NCBI GenBank assembly: GCA_937904325.1
Contig: CALGTK010000376.1
Coordinates: 46,871-110,870, forward strand
Direction of reading: 5' to 3'
DNA: 64,000 bases
Origin: an uncultured Planctomyces sp.
GTDB lineage: Bacteria; Planctomycetota; Planctomycetia; Planctomycetales; Planctomycetaceae
The notes beneath the pieces were generated by a model, which was given only the letters and a program-made list of their open reading frames with translations, was not told the origin of the DNA and ran no database searches. The translations under genes were made by a program, and so were the position numbers. Of this stretch, positions 17,518 to 27,019 are shown in pieces; the first letter of the stretch is position 1, and each line of letters starts with the position of its first letter.

Positions 17518-18612
17518 TCAAGCCAGCATTTCTGTCGCGACTTTGCATGAATCGTCAAAACCGACGCCGTTATGTTTGAATTGGCGATGGTCGAGGCCGC
17601 ACAACCAGAGAATCGTCGCGTGCAGATCCCGGACATGCACAGGATTTTCAACCGCGGTGAATCCCTGCTCGTCGGTTGCCCCGTAAACGCTGCCGGCACG
17701 TACGCCACCACCGGCCATCCACCAGGTGAATGCGTTGCCGTTGTGGTTCATGTGTCCGTTTCCGCCGCGTCCCATCTCGCCGCACCAGACGACCAGAGTC
17801 TGGTCGAGCAGACCTCGGTCTTTGAGGTCCGTAATTAAACCTGCCATCGGCTGATCACACGCTTTTGCAAGATTCGGAATGACGCCGCGGACCGGTGTCG
17901 GCGTGTGCGTGTCCCAGTCGCCAGTGCCGCCTTCCAGGCTGGGGACCTTCATCGACGGAACCAACACGAAACGAACGCCACGCTCAACCAGTCGCCGAGC
18001 GAGTAGAAGTTTGGCCTCGGTGCTGCGAGTCGGTAAAGGATCAAGACCATACAGTTTTCGCAGTGCCGGGTTGGCAATCTCGTTTTCCACGTCGAAGGCT
18101 TCCGGAGCAGCCGTCTGCATTCGGTACGCGGTCTGAAACGATTCAGTCCGGGAATCCAATTCTGCGACCCCCGGATGCCTCGCCGCAAACTGCGAATTCA
18201 ACGTCGCCAGTTCATCCAGCCATCTTCTCTGAGTTTCGGAGGCGATCGGGTTCTGCAGATCGCTGATGGCCTGAGCCTGCAACGACGGCGACAGACTGCC
18301 GGAACCAATCGATCTCGCACTTCCATGAACTCGACCATCACTGACCGCCCACTTGTCCCCGGGCACGCGACCGGTCAGCAGAACGTGCCCAGGCAGAATT
18401 GGGTTAGCGCTGCCAGGCCCGTGTAAAATCCAGGCACCAAGGCTCGCTCCCAGCTTGCTCACTCCGGTGAAAACATGAACGCCGCCTTCGCTGTGAGTCG
18501 CCTTGACGACGACAACACAACCGAAACGAAATTCTGATCCATCGTCGGTTAGACACCAACCGGAGTTCACGTTCTCATCCACCTCACGACGACCGAAAAA
18601 AATGGCGTTCAA
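17518..18612 (-). pseudogene. DUF1501 gene, N-terminally truncated and internally deleted
   Basis: The C-terminal 230 residues are good DUF1501: KLLLARRLVERGVRFVLVPS, CGEMGRGGNGHMNHNGNAFT, MAGGGVRAGSVYGATDEQGF and [20 protein letters not shown]. The N-terminus lacks both the Tat-type leader and the family's metal-site segment (normally GG-SQLDTFDPK). It begins abruptly near SKLGASLGAWILHGPGSANP. The usual segment between the NLPG block and the LDLL-LN block is also shortened. No DUF1549 partner lies next to it, and the frame overlaps the stop of the upstream YiiX-like gene by four bases. I read it as a decaying paralogue, though a short expressed protein cannot be excluded. Confidence 0.65.
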
Positions 18613-19997
18613 TCACCAAGCGTAGCTCGCAGGACGGCGGACGCTTCTGAATCGGTAGTCACTCCGGTTGAGTAACCGGGTGCGAATGCGGCAACGACTT
18701 CGAAGTGTTGCTCGTTGAGCGCCATCGCTAGGAGATCTTCGGCTGCCAGAGTCTTTCGGCCAGCTCGGTCGGTTAAGGCAAAGTTGATTCCGGCGAGTCC
18801 TTGAAACGATCGATAGACGACTTCGGTACAAACAAGCCGGTCCGATCGTGTCAGATCAAAATCAAAGTCGTACGGTTTCCCATCGTGAAACAAAGCCCGG
18901 CAGATTGCTTCTTTGACGGCATCCCCGGACAGTCGCGGCCGGATCACCGTAATGGCGTCGGCAGCGAACGGCGAAGCCAGCGAGCGTATTCGGACTCCGT
19001 CTTTAAGTGCTTCAACGACCCGCCCGTTGCAGTTGGAATCGCAGTCAAGCAACCGTCGCCAGCGGTGCTGTCCATTGGGGTGATCGGGGATGCCCATTTG
19101 CTCAAGCTGGTCCGTTTGCCCGATGTAGAAAGCGGCGTGTGGCCAGAATCCGGGCAGGAAGTAGTTTGTAATCGCATACTCTTTTCTATTAACGAAAACG
19201 TCGCCAGGCTGAATCAAAGTTCGAACCTGGTCAGCAATCTCAGGTGGCAATTGAGGCTTGTGACCGATCTGCGTGAACTTTCCAGAGATCAGCCGCGACA
19301 CCGATTTCTGCAAACCGTACAACGCTCGCCCGATCAGATCGCGTCCACGCGTCTTCGCTTGCCGAGTGCGAGTTCGGACTCGCTCGACTGCATACTGGCG
19401 CAGATCGACGTTATGCATCGAGTAAAGCGATTGAGCTATCTCGATCAACGGTTCAACTTCTGTTCCAGCGGCAAGTTCAGTCAGAAATGACTTATTCGAA
19501 GTCCAATATTCACGTGCGTGATAAAGGTGCCAGGCATGAACGGGGCTCGTCAATGACGCCTGAATTCTGTCATAAGTTCCGCTCGGTATTCCAAACTGTG
19601 GCTCGGGCTCATTCAACTTATTTCGGACGATTGGCCGCTCACCGCAGTTGTGTCGAAGAAACCTGGCGGCATCGACAAGTACCATCACGCCCGTCCACGC
19701 CACAAGAAACGCAGCATTTCGATCATCATCCGACGAACGATTCGTATTCGAGCAATCGCGACTGGCCGACTCCTGATGAAGTGCCACGACAAGTTCGGTC
19801 AACGCGTTTCGCGACTGCCAGTACGAAACCAGCAACTGCCGAACGCGTTCATCTTCAGATGGAGTGAAGTAGCCTCGTTCGGTCGCCGCCCCAGTCTCCA
19901 GAAGATCCGTGGCGGTACGTTTCAATCGCTCAAAGTGATCGGCGATTCCGACGACAGTTCTTGTACCGCTGGTAATCGATTCAGGAAAGCTCATCAA
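18609..19997 (-). CDS. YiiX/YebB-like NlpC/P60-superfamily cysteine hydrolase
   Basis: This 462-residue protein is predicted to be cytoplasmic (no signal seen). Residues 265-400 match the permuted papain-like (YiiX/YebB, NlpC/P60) fold. They have PGDVFVNRKEYAITNYFLPG, the catalytic His287 in WPHAAFYIG, a supporting Glu329 in VVEAL and the catalytic Cys390 in RLVCTEVVYRS. In this permuted group the His precedes the Cys, as here. The first 260 residues are helical, include a short hydrophobic patch around FLVAWTGVMVLVDAARFL, and resemble nothing I know. YiiX-like enzymes are proposed to act on amide or lipid-linked substrates; the true substrate is unknown. It overlaps the broken DUF1501 gene by four bases. 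Confidence 0.75.
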   Translation of the reverse strand: MMSFPESITSGTRTVVGIADHFERLKRTATDLLETGAATERGYFTPSEDERVRQLLVSYWQSRNALTELVVALHQESASRDCSNTNRSSDDDRNAAFLVAWTGVMVLVDAARFLRHNCGERPIVRNKLNEPEPQFGIPSGTYDRIQASLTSPVHAWHLYHAREYWTSNKSFLTELAAGTEVEPLIEIAQSLYSMHNVDLRQYAVERVRTRTRQAKTRGRDLIGRALYGLQKSVSRLISGKFTQIGHKPQLPPEIADQVRTLIQPGDVFVNRKEYAITNYFLPGFWPHAAFYIGQTDQLEQMGIPDHPNGQHRWRRLLDCDSNCNGRVVEALKDGVRIRSLASPFAADAITVIRPRLSGDAVKEAICRALFHDGKPYDFDFDLTRSDRLVCTEVVYRSFQGLAGINFALTDRAGRKTLAAEDLLAMALNEQHFEVVAAFAPGYSTGVTTDSEASAVLRATLGD

Positions 19998-20084
19998 GAA
20001 ACCGCTTCCGATCTTTCAAACAAGCACACGTACCAAACTACGCATACCGAACGAGAAACAGAACGAGTGGCAAAGTGCTGAACG

Positions 20085-21035
20085 TTACTTCCTAAGACTC
20101 CAGCTTGGATCAATTACCGGGTTCTCATGGGGAGCGCCAAGGATATCGCGATACAACTCTGGCCGCCGCGCCGCAAGATGTTTTCGCCCCATCGCCATCG
20201 CAATTTTTTCCGGAGTGCACAGCCCAGTCACTACTCCGTTACCGAGCGCATTGCATTCTGCAATCACATCGCCATTCGGATCGATAATCATTGAGTTGCC
20301 GTTGCGGATTTGATCGTCATCTACTCCGACCGGGTTTGTGAAGACAGCGTAGACACCATTGTCATACGCACGGGCGGGCAACCACTTCATCAGCCACTCG
20401 CGGCCCTTCGGCCCCATGAACTCTTGCCGCAGTGATTCCGGGTCTTCTGCGCGGCGATCCCAGACTTCACGCGACACTTCCCCCGAGCCTGGGATCGGCC
20501 AGTCCAGACAACATGTCACGTGAGGCATGAACACAACCTCTGCTCCGAGCTGCGCGACTGCCTGGACGTTGCACGCGAGATTATTGTCATAGCAGATAAG
20601 AATGCTGCACGTGCAACCTCGCAGTTGGAAAGTAACATACTCGTTGCCGCATGAAATGTGCGGATTGATGAATGCGTGCAGCTTGCGGAACTTCGCAACA
20701 AGCTGGTCTCCGTCCACGCAGACGTAGGTGTTGAAATACTGGTCACCTTCGCGTTCGATAAGCCCCGCCAGAACCGGAATTCTGAAATCGCCCGATATTT
20801 CCATCAGACGCTTGACGCTGGCACCGCCTGGGACGGATTCCGACAACTCGCCGATTTCTTCGCGAGACGACTTCCGCATGAACGAGTAAGCCGGGATGCA
20901 GACTTCGGGAAACGAAATAATGTCGGCCCCCTTTTTGACAGCCTCTTCGACAAGCCCGCTCATGACGCCCAGGTTGTACTCCTTGTCCGCATTCCGGACC
21001 TCAAACTGCGCCGCGGCAATCCGAATCTCTTCCAT
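20085..21035 (-). CDS. Carbon-nitrogen hydrolase (nitrilase superfamily)
   Basis: This 316-residue cytoplasmic hydrolase has the complete nitrilase-superfamily triad: Glu44 in SFPEVCIPAY, Lys118 in VAKFRKLHAF and Cys148 in CSILICYDNN. These enzymes use the cysteine to attack a nitrile, amide or carbamoyl carbon. The LICYD form of the Cys motif and the length favour an amidase or N-carbamoyl hydrolase over a true nitrilase, which usually has CWE. Residues after 190 (VWDRRAEDPESLRQEFMGPK) form an insertion I do not recognise from common subfamilies. It is a single gene in a region of secreted-enzyme genes with opposite or unrelated neighbours. The substrate is undetermined. Confidence 0.88.
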   Translation of the reverse strand: MEEIRIAAAQFEVRNADKEYNLGVMSGLVEEAVKKGADIISFPEVCIPAYSFMRKSSREEIGELSESVPGGASVKRLMEISGDFRIPVLAGLIEREGDQYFNTYVCVDGDQLVAKFRKLHAFINPHISCGNEYVTFQLRGCTCSILICYDNNLACNVQAVAQLGAEVVFMPHVTCCLDWPIPGSGEVSREVWDRRAEDPESLRQEFMGPKGREWLMKWLPARAYDNGVYAVFTNPVGVDDDQIRNGNSMIIDPNGDVIAECNALGNGVVTGLCTPEKIAMAMGRKHLAARRPELYRDILGAPHENPVIDPSWSLRK

Positions 21036-21153
21036 CGTTCTTCGCCTTTTCCAGATTTCCCGGTATCCTCTAAATTCATGACTATCAGCACAGAGTAGAT
21101 GATGCAGAGCCTGGCGTTTACCGGTCAGCCTTGAACGAAAGTGTCCCTGACTA

Positions 21154-22626
21154 ATGATGCGACATTCAACGACAACTCAGGTGCAAGTGTCTCGACCGCA
21201 GCATGACGAGTATTGCCGCCGGAGTCTGCTGCAGGCGGGAGCTCTTGGTTTGTGCGGATGGGCCAGGGCTGGCGAAAGGCAGAAGGCACTGGCCCATCCG
21301 ATTTCGTCAACGGCGGAACATCCCGGATTTGGTCGAGCGAAACGGTGCCTGCTGCTCTACATATATGGGGCATGGAGTCAGCTCGACACGTTTGATCCGA
21401 AACCGCAGGCGCCGGCCGAGATTCGTGGCGACTTCAGCGCGATTGACTCGTCCGTACCCGGCGTACAGATTTGCGAACACCTGCCGAAAACCGCTCGCGT
21501 AGTCGATCACTGCACTCTGGTACGGTCAATGACTCATCCCTGGAACATTCACTCGGCGTCGTACACGCTGACTGGGAACGCAGATACTGAGAAAATCGAA
21601 GGACGGCAGCGACACCCCGATCAGTGGCCATATATTGGCAGTGTGGTGGACCATCTTGCGAGAAATGAGCATTTCGGGCCGGAAGAACCGGGCGTTCCTA
21701 ATAACGTCATGCTGCCGTGGCGGCAAAGTCTGTACGCAAGGCCAAACAAACGGTCAGGAACTTTCGGCGCTTTTCTAGGGACAAACCACGATCCATTGTG
21801 GACGGAGTTTCACGGCGAAGCTCCGCTCGGTGATCCGTTCCGAGCAATCACTCCGAAAGGTCGATTCACATTCGGCACGGGGAACGCGTCATCGCTGGCT
21901 AAGGACGCACTGACTCGCAGGCGGTCACTGCTGTCTGAATTCGAAAGACACTCTGCCCTCATGGACCGTTCACCTACCGTGGCCAGCTACACCGATCTGC
22001 GAGCACGGGCGATCGACTTTCTGGCCACGAGTAAGGTGCGAGATGCACTGGCTCTTGAACGAGAGCCCGTCTCTCTTCGCGAAGACTATGGCATGACATT
22101 GTTCGGCCAGGCCTGCCTGACGGCGCGTAGGCTACTTGAATCGGATGTCAAATTTGTGACAGTCGTGTGGGACGAATACGGCCAGACCGACGAAAGCTGG
22201 GACACTCACTACGATCACCATTCGCGCATGAAAGAGTTCCTGCTGCCCGGATTTGATCGAGCATTCTCAACGCTGATGATAGATTTGAAACAGCGAGGCC
22301 TGCTGGACGACACGTTTGTGCTGTGCCTCAGCGAGCACGGGCGCACGCCGCGTTTCGATCCAAGCAATGTCGGAGCCCCAGGCAGGGGACACTGGTCGCG
22401 GGCATACAGCCAGCTCTTCGCCGGAGCCGGCATTCCATGTGGGCAGGTAGTCGGAGAAAGCGACGCGATCGCCGGCGACGTCGTCAATCGTCCCATCAAT
22501 CCCAAAGACGTCCTGTGCACGGCTTATCATCTGCTCGGCGTAGATCCTCGCCGCGAACTGCTCGCTTCACCGGGTCGACCCGTTCCACTGGTCGCTGGAG
22601 GAAGCGTAATCCGCGAACTGCTGTAA
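21154..22626 (+). CDS. DUF1501 secreted protein (solitary)
   Basis: This is an intact 490-residue DUF1501 protein. A Tat-like leader CRRSLLQAGALGLCG is followed by the metal-site segment LLYIYGAWSQLDTFDPKPQA. Later come VRSMTHPWNIHSASYTLTGN, FVTVVWDEYGQTDESWDTHY, CLSEHGRTPRFD and VNRPINPKDVLCTAYHLLGV. The SMTHP form and the GRGHWSRAYSQLFAGAGI segment place it in a different DUF1501 subgroup from those at 13.1 and 27.0 kb. It has no DUF1549/DUF1553 neighbour and stands alone between the nitrilase and a Gfo/Idh gene on the other strand. Function is unestablished. Confidence 0.9.
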   Translation: MMRHSTTTQVQVSRPQHDEYCRRSLLQAGALGLCGWARAGERQKALAHPISSTAEHPGFGRAKRCLLLYIYGAWSQLDTFDPKPQAPAEIRGDFSAIDSSVPGVQICEHLPKTARVVDHCTLVRSMTHPWNIHSASYTLTGNADTEKIEGRQRHPDQWPYIGSVVDHLARNEHFGPEEPGVPNNVMLPWRQSLYARPNKRSGTFGAFLGTNHDPLWTEFHGEAPLGDPFRAITPKGRFTFGTGNASSLAKDALTRRRSLLSEFERHSALMDRSPTVASYTDLRARAIDFLATSKVRDALALEREPVSLREDYGMTLFGQACLTARRLLESDVKFVTVVWDEYGQTDESWDTHYDHHSRMKEFLLPGFDRAFSTLMIDLKQRGLLDDTFVLCLSEHGRTPRFDPSNVGAPGRGHWSRAYSQLFAGAGIPCGQVVGESDAIAGDVVNRPINPKDVLCTAYHLLGVDPRRELLASPGRPVPLVAGGSVIRELL

Positions 22627-22653
22627 TTGGTGCGGTCGGCTCGCCAGAAACGC

Positions 22654-23841
22654 TCAGGCGAGGACTTCGGAAAGCTGGACCAGACGACTTCTCTCCGTGA
22701 GCGATTTCGCTCCGGCGTAAATCATCGCGGTGACGTCGAGGATTTCCTTGTGCGACGTCGGCTCAATTCGAGTGCTGATCATCTTGCGAAACGCTCTCGC
22801 CATGTTGAACATTTCATAGTGATGACCAAACCAGAAGTTGCCCTCGATCGCTGGCGAGTATCGATAAACGCCCTTCTGGAAATGCACGCTGGTTTCGTTG
22901 TATTTGTTACCGACTCGGAGGTCGGGACGACCGTACCAGATCTCAGCCGTTGGCCGATCGCCGTAAACCACCATTCCATGAGCGGCATTGCCCTGCGCGT
23001 GCAGACTGACAGCCTCAACTCCCGCCCCCAGCAACGTAACGACCGACCAGCACGGATGCTGACCATAAACAAACCAGCCTTCCGGCGAATACCCGCCCAT
23101 CATGCTGGCGACGACGTGCTGGATTTCGCCGAGTTCCCCTTTCGCCAGCAATCGGCGAACTTCTTCGACACCCCATTCGTAGCTGAAGATACTGCCGGAC
23201 ATGAGCGGGGCTTCATGCTTCTTCGCGAGTTCAAGGATGCTGCGTGTGCCGGCGACAGTCTTCCCAATCGGCTTGTCGCAGAACGTCGGAAGCCCTTTCT
23301 CAAGCCCCGGCGCTACGAGGTCGAAATGATCGTCGCCAGTCCCCGACGCATCTCCCAACCAGACGGCGTCAACCTCTTCGACCATCTGCTCCAGCGACTT
23401 CGCCACCTGAACGCCCGGAAACGAATCTGCGAATAGTTGCGAGACTTCCGGATCCGCTTCGTAATAATGCGTGATCCGACTGTCCGGAAACGGCAGGATT
23501 CCGAAATCGCACGCTGGATTTCGAACGATCTCTTCGAAGTACTTTTTGTTGCCAGGATCAAGATGTTTCTGTGCCGTCGGCAGATCGATCGTCGGATGCA
23601 GATATTGCGCGAAGTGCCACGTGTGACCATTAATATTCTGCGGCTTGCCATCCCGCCTGGCAGAGATCACGCCAATTCGCCACGACTTCCCGTCAGGCGG
23701 TAACGTCGCTCCATGCTCATCCGAAGCGGGTGCATCCTGTGCAGCAGCAGCAGCACCGGTAGCCGAAACTCCAGCAGTTACTCCAACCGCTGCCAACTGA
23801 GTCGCAGAGCGAAGTATCCAGTCACGACGATTCTCAGGCAT
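22654..23841 (-). CDS. Gfo/Idh/MocA family protein with Tat-like leader
   Basis: This 395-residue protein has an N-terminal twin-arginine-like leader (MPENRRDWILRSATQLAAVG), then a divergent Rossmann segment WRIGVISARRDGKPQNINGH. It keeps the family's active-site segment FCDKPIGKTVAGTRSILELA and a C-terminal Gfo/Idh domain. The glycine-rich NAD loop (usually GxGxxG) is not evident; the RIGVISARRDG sequence replaces it. Cofactor binding may therefore be altered or lost. The downstream gene on this strand is the secreted beta-propeller protein at 23905, only 60 bases upstream in transcription, so the two may share an operon for extracellular carbohydrate breakdown. The substrate is unknown. Confidence 0.85.
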   Translation of the reverse strand: MPENRRDWILRSATQLAAVGVTAGVSATGAAAAAQDAPASDEHGATLPPDGKSWRIGVISARRDGKPQNINGHTWHFAQYLHPTIDLPTAQKHLDPGNKKYFEEIVRNPACDFGILPFPDSRITHYYEADPEVSQLFADSFPGVQVAKSLEQMVEEVDAVWLGDASGTGDDHFDLVAPGLEKGLPTFCDKPIGKTVAGTRSILELAKKHEAPLMSGSIFSYEWGVEEVRRLLAKGELGEIQHVVASMMGGYSPEGWFVYGQHPCWSVVTLLGAGVEAVSLHAQGNAAHGMVVYGDRPTAEIWYGRPDLRVGNKYNETSVHFQKGVYRYSPAIEGNFWFGHHYEMFNMARAFRKMISTRIEPTSHKEILDVTAMIYAGAKSLTERSRLVQLSEVLA

Positions 23842-23904
23842 TCAGACAGCCTTCCCTATTGCCGACAACCAGAATCGGTGAGGTCGCCAACTGGTATGCC
23901 GACT

Positions 23905-25416
23905 CTACATTTTCGGAACAAATTTCAAAGCATAGAGGTCAGCGTCTTTCAGCACGAATCTCAGCCGAACTGTCTTGCCGGACAGGGTGCTGACATCCGA
24001 TCCGTTCTTCCATTCAACGATACGATCAATCTCATCGCCGAAAACTTCGGCACAATCAACAAGAGTAAAACCCGGCAACGGTTTGCCATCGGCATTCTGA
24101 ATCTCGACTCGTATATCGCCCGCCGCTGACGTGGCAAAGTTGATTTCCAATCGGTCGCCGGTGAACTTGATCGGTTTGGTGATCAGCTCTCCGCCCTTCC
24201 AACCGGCGTTGATAGAAACAAAGCCGTCCAGTCTCAGCGAGTAACGTCTGATCGCATTACTGTCGCCGGTCCACGAACCTTCCGACGCATATAGCGAAAT
24301 TTCATTCGGAGCCCCCGGCAACGCCGACTTCGTTTCGACGGCGTGCCAGGCAATGTAGTTGTGTCCATAGAGCCACGTCTCAGGTCGCTGCGGTCCCGGC
24401 TTGAGAAAGCCCTCGTTCCACCGTTCGAAGTGGACTCCATTTCGACTGGCCATCAACAGGCCTTCCGTCAGAGATGTTCCGTATCGAAGGTGCGCGGCCG
24501 CTCGCTTTTCGCGATGCTCAGGTTGTGGCAACGCTCGCATGGACGGCGACCAGCCGCGTTCGATGTAGCGTGTCGGAAAGCCGATCAGGATATGCGGAGC
24601 TCTGAAGTAAGGCCCGATCTGGTTCGTATAAAGATGCTCGACCGGCGAGTCTTCATACGTGAGATCCGCTTCGTCACTCCACGCCAGAAAGTCCGCCGAC
24701 GATGCCGTCCGGATAGCTCGGTAACCAGCCGGCTTCCACACCTTGCCGGTCGTGATGCCTCCGGTAAACGTTCGAAAGTAAGCTCGATACTTACCGGCAG
24801 ACTGATCCCAGAACGCCAGGTTCTGAGAATCAAAAGCTCCCTCGGTGACGACTGGCTCCTTTCGCATCAACGACCAGTGAATTCCGTCCGGCGAGTGAAA
24901 CGCGAACAACCCGCCTTCCGTCGCTGTTCCAGCCAACGCCTTAAACCGAGATTCCAGCGGACACCCTGGACGAGTATCGAGAAACGGAGCAAAGTTATGA
25001 ACGCCGACTCCAGTCCAAATAATGTTGTTTTCTTTAGAGCCGCCATGTTCGAACAGTTCGAGGTTCGGCTTCTTCCAATGGATGCCGTCCTTGCTCTCTG
25101 CGTAGCAGTAAACCTGCGTACCGGTTTTCAGTCGACCGTTTTCGACGCCGAGCTTCGAACCACGGTGATACATGCGGTAGACATCGCCGTCGTGAATGAC
25201 GCTGTGATATCCACTGCCCGCCCCTTCCCACGGAGCGTCATGAACAATCGAAATCTCCCGCGCCACTGGATGGTGCATTCGTCGCTGAGCGCCGACGAGC
25301 CTGTCAATCAATTGCCCATCAACAAACAGTTCCCGCCGGGCACCAATTTCAATGATTCCTTGTCCACGCACGGCAGCAGGAGCAATCAGTAAAGCAATAA
25401 GCAATGCAGTTCTCAT
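23905..25416 (-). CDS. Secreted beta-propeller protein, glycosidase-like
   Basis: This 503-residue protein starts at the ATG at 25416, which has GGAAGG six bases upstream and a signal peptide MRTALLIALLIAPAAVRGQG. The upstream extension in the ORF track is not needed. The mature N-terminus IEIGARRELFVDGQLIDRL is typical of a planctomycete family of secreted sialidase- or GH32/GH43-like five-bladed propellers. Blade-like repeats follow (YRMYHRGSKL, CYAESKDGIHWKKPNLELFE, LFAFHSPDGIHWSLMRKEPV). The two DGIHW motifs are the family mark. A C-terminal beta-sandwich (about 405-500) includes GDIRVEIQNADGKPLPGF. It probably binds or cleaves a polysaccharide outside the cytoplasm; catalytic residues cannot be assigned with confidence. 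Confidence 0.8.
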   Translation of the reverse strand: MRTALLIALLIAPAAVRGQGIIEIGARRELFVDGQLIDRLVGAQRRMHHPVAREISIVHDAPWEGAGSGYHSVIHDGDVYRMYHRGSKLGVENGRLKTGTQVYCYAESKDGIHWKKPNLELFEHGGSKENNIIWTGVGVHNFAPFLDTRPGCPLESRFKALAGTATEGGLFAFHSPDGIHWSLMRKEPVVTEGAFDSQNLAFWDQSAGKYRAYFRTFTGGITTGKVWKPAGYRAIRTASSADFLAWSDEADLTYEDSPVEHLYTNQIGPYFRAPHILIGFPTRYIERGWSPSMRALPQPEHREKRAAAHLRYGTSLTEGLLMASRNGVHFERWNEGFLKPGPQRPETWLYGHNYIAWHAVETKSALPGAPNEISLYASEGSWTGDSNAIRRYSLRLDGFVSINAGWKGGELITKPIKFTGDRLEINFATSAAGDIRVEIQNADGKPLPGFTLVDCAEVFGDEIDRIVEWKNGSDVSTLSGKTVRLRFVLKDADLYALKFVPKM

Positions 25417-25684
25417 AGCAACCTTCCGAAAGGGGATCGATTTGTCCTTGAAAGCTATCGAATCACAACAGTCTAAGCCACGAACAACAGCCCAGCACTC
25501 GCCTCTGTGGTAAGGAAAATACGGAAAGAAATTTACACTTCTTACTTGCCCCTTTGAGTCCACAAAACAACTCAAAAAAGTTAAGTTTTTGCGTCCCGCT
25601 AATTGCTACGTTAACGGTAATGCTTGTGATGAGGTTGCTTGAGAACAGCCCGTGACATGCCAGAAAATGTCGGCAAACAATCAT

Positions 25685-26341
25685 ATGAGATCAACATCGC
25701 TCACCATCATCACGTTCGCTGCTGTGTCTTGTAGTACAATTCACGCCAATGCCGAAAAAGCTCCTCTAAGCCTGAGTGAATTGCAAAAATCGGACTTGAT
25801 CGTTGTCGGAAGCATAAGACGAATCCGAATTGAATCGGAACGTTCACGATTCGAGAACGCTTTCGGAAACTACGACTGGGGAATTTATGTCACTTTGGCA
25901 ATTGAGAATGTCGAGAAAGGTCAACTTGCGGATACCGAGATTGAGTTCAGGTGCTTCCGCGTCAAATCCCGTCGGCGTGCAATGGAGTACTTCTCACCAA
26001 GCGGACATCGCCCGATTCCCAGCATAGGCACAAGAGTTCGCGTTTTTCTGTACGGAGAAAAGCAAAAATGGTCGGCGGCGTTACCTAACGGAATCACACC
26101 ACCTGAGGCAAACGATGACGAGAGCGTCTGGCCAGATGGTCGCCTTACTGACGCTGCTGAAATAAGTGATCTCCGAAGCTTGCTCTATACGTACATCTTA
26201 CCGCTTGAATTATGGGGAATTCTGATATTTACCGCTGGCCCTGTCGCCATTGGGGCAATCATTTTCACACGTAAGTTCAGGCGACGCACACCGGAAGTGC
26301 CAAACGCGACAGGAAAAAATGCTGGACCGGACGGCGAATGA
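25685..26341 (+). CDS. Exported membrane-anchored protein of unknown function
   Basis: The product is not recognised. A signal peptide (MRSTSLTIITFAAVSCSTIH) precedes a region with the strand pattern LSELQKSDLIVVGSIRRIRI, a middle part with GTRVRVFLYGEKQKW, and one C-terminal transmembrane helix, LWGILIFTAGPVAIGAIIF, followed by basic residues. DLIVVG plus the V-VFL-G motif recalls small beta-barrel (OB-like) modules of secreted proteins, but that is a weak impression. The start at 25685 puts the signal peptide at the N-terminus; in-frame ATGs at 25652 and 25667 are alternatives, and none has a clear ribosome-binding site. Its 3' end abuts the remains of a metallopeptidase gene on the other strand. 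Confidence 0.6.
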   Translation: MRSTSLTIITFAAVSCSTIHANAEKAPLSLSELQKSDLIVVGSIRRIRIESERSRFENAFGNYDWGIYVTLAIENVEKGQLADTEIEFRCFRVKSRRRAMEYFSPSGHRPIPSIGTRVRVFLYGEKQKWSAALPNGITPPEANDDESVWPDGRLTDAAEISDLRSLLYTYILPLELWGILIFTAGPVAIGAIIFTRKFRRRTPEVPNATGKNAGPDGE

Positions 26342-26371
26342 TGTCCATACCAAAACCCGCGTCTTTCGCGT

Positions 26372-26772
26372 GCCGGTCAACTTTATCGTTATGCCGATAA
26401 ACATGGTCGAGTTTCAACTGTGGACTATCGTGCGGTAAACCAAATGCGTGACCGAATTCGTGCATGATCCCCTTGAGAGTCCGATCGGTAAATAGCGGCA
26501 TTGCCAGCGTCTCGGTCGCTTCGCCGAAATGCGATTTCGCTGAGTTCTCCGCATTGCGCAGAAAACTATTTTCTCTGACAGGCTGTGGTCCCACGCTTTC
26601 ATACATGTAACCAGCATTGCTTCGGTGTACCCGACAACCTGAGTAGTGACTTCGCCACGCCGGACGGAGCGTCAACATCGGCTGAAGTGAGGAAGACAAT
26701 CTACACGCTGGGCATCTTCGCCTGAGCCACCACAGGTATAGAAACCAAGGCAATCAGCCGGAGAATTCTCAT
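26372..26772 (-). pseudogene. Secreted zinc metallopeptidase, frameshifted
   Basis: An ATG at 26772 opens a good signal peptide, MRILRLIALVSIPVVAQA, but stops after about 22 codons. In a different frame of the same strand comes TLKGIMHEFGHAFGLPHDSP. This contains HEFGHAFGLPHD, the extended zinc motif HExxHxxGxxHD of metzincin-type peptidases (matrixin and related groups). The part between lacks a coherent frame, and the tail downstream of DHVY has no family features. The zinc site is intact on paper but is no longer joined to a start or signal peptide. The gene is therefore broken by at least one frameshift. Confidence 0.65.
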
Positions 26773-27019
26773 CGGTTATCGGCCTCAAATTAAGCGTGCA
26801 TGCTCACCTTAGCTAGCAGACTCGTGCCAGTAGTAACTCGATCCAGGTGATAACTCTAAGTCAATAATCGAGGATCTTTGACGTGGATCGACTGCCCGAA
26901 GGAACGAGGACGAAATAAATCCCCGATAGTGGCACGACACTCCGTATCGTCTGCCCATGGCTGATTGGACCGACGGAGTCACATGCCGCAGAAAACGGGA
27001 AGGTATTTCAAACAATTCT

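Noticed and set aside
24343-25392. 349-residue plus-strand ORF across the beta-propeller gene
   Set aside because: Antisense shadow of a gene with a signal peptide and repeated DGIHW motifs.
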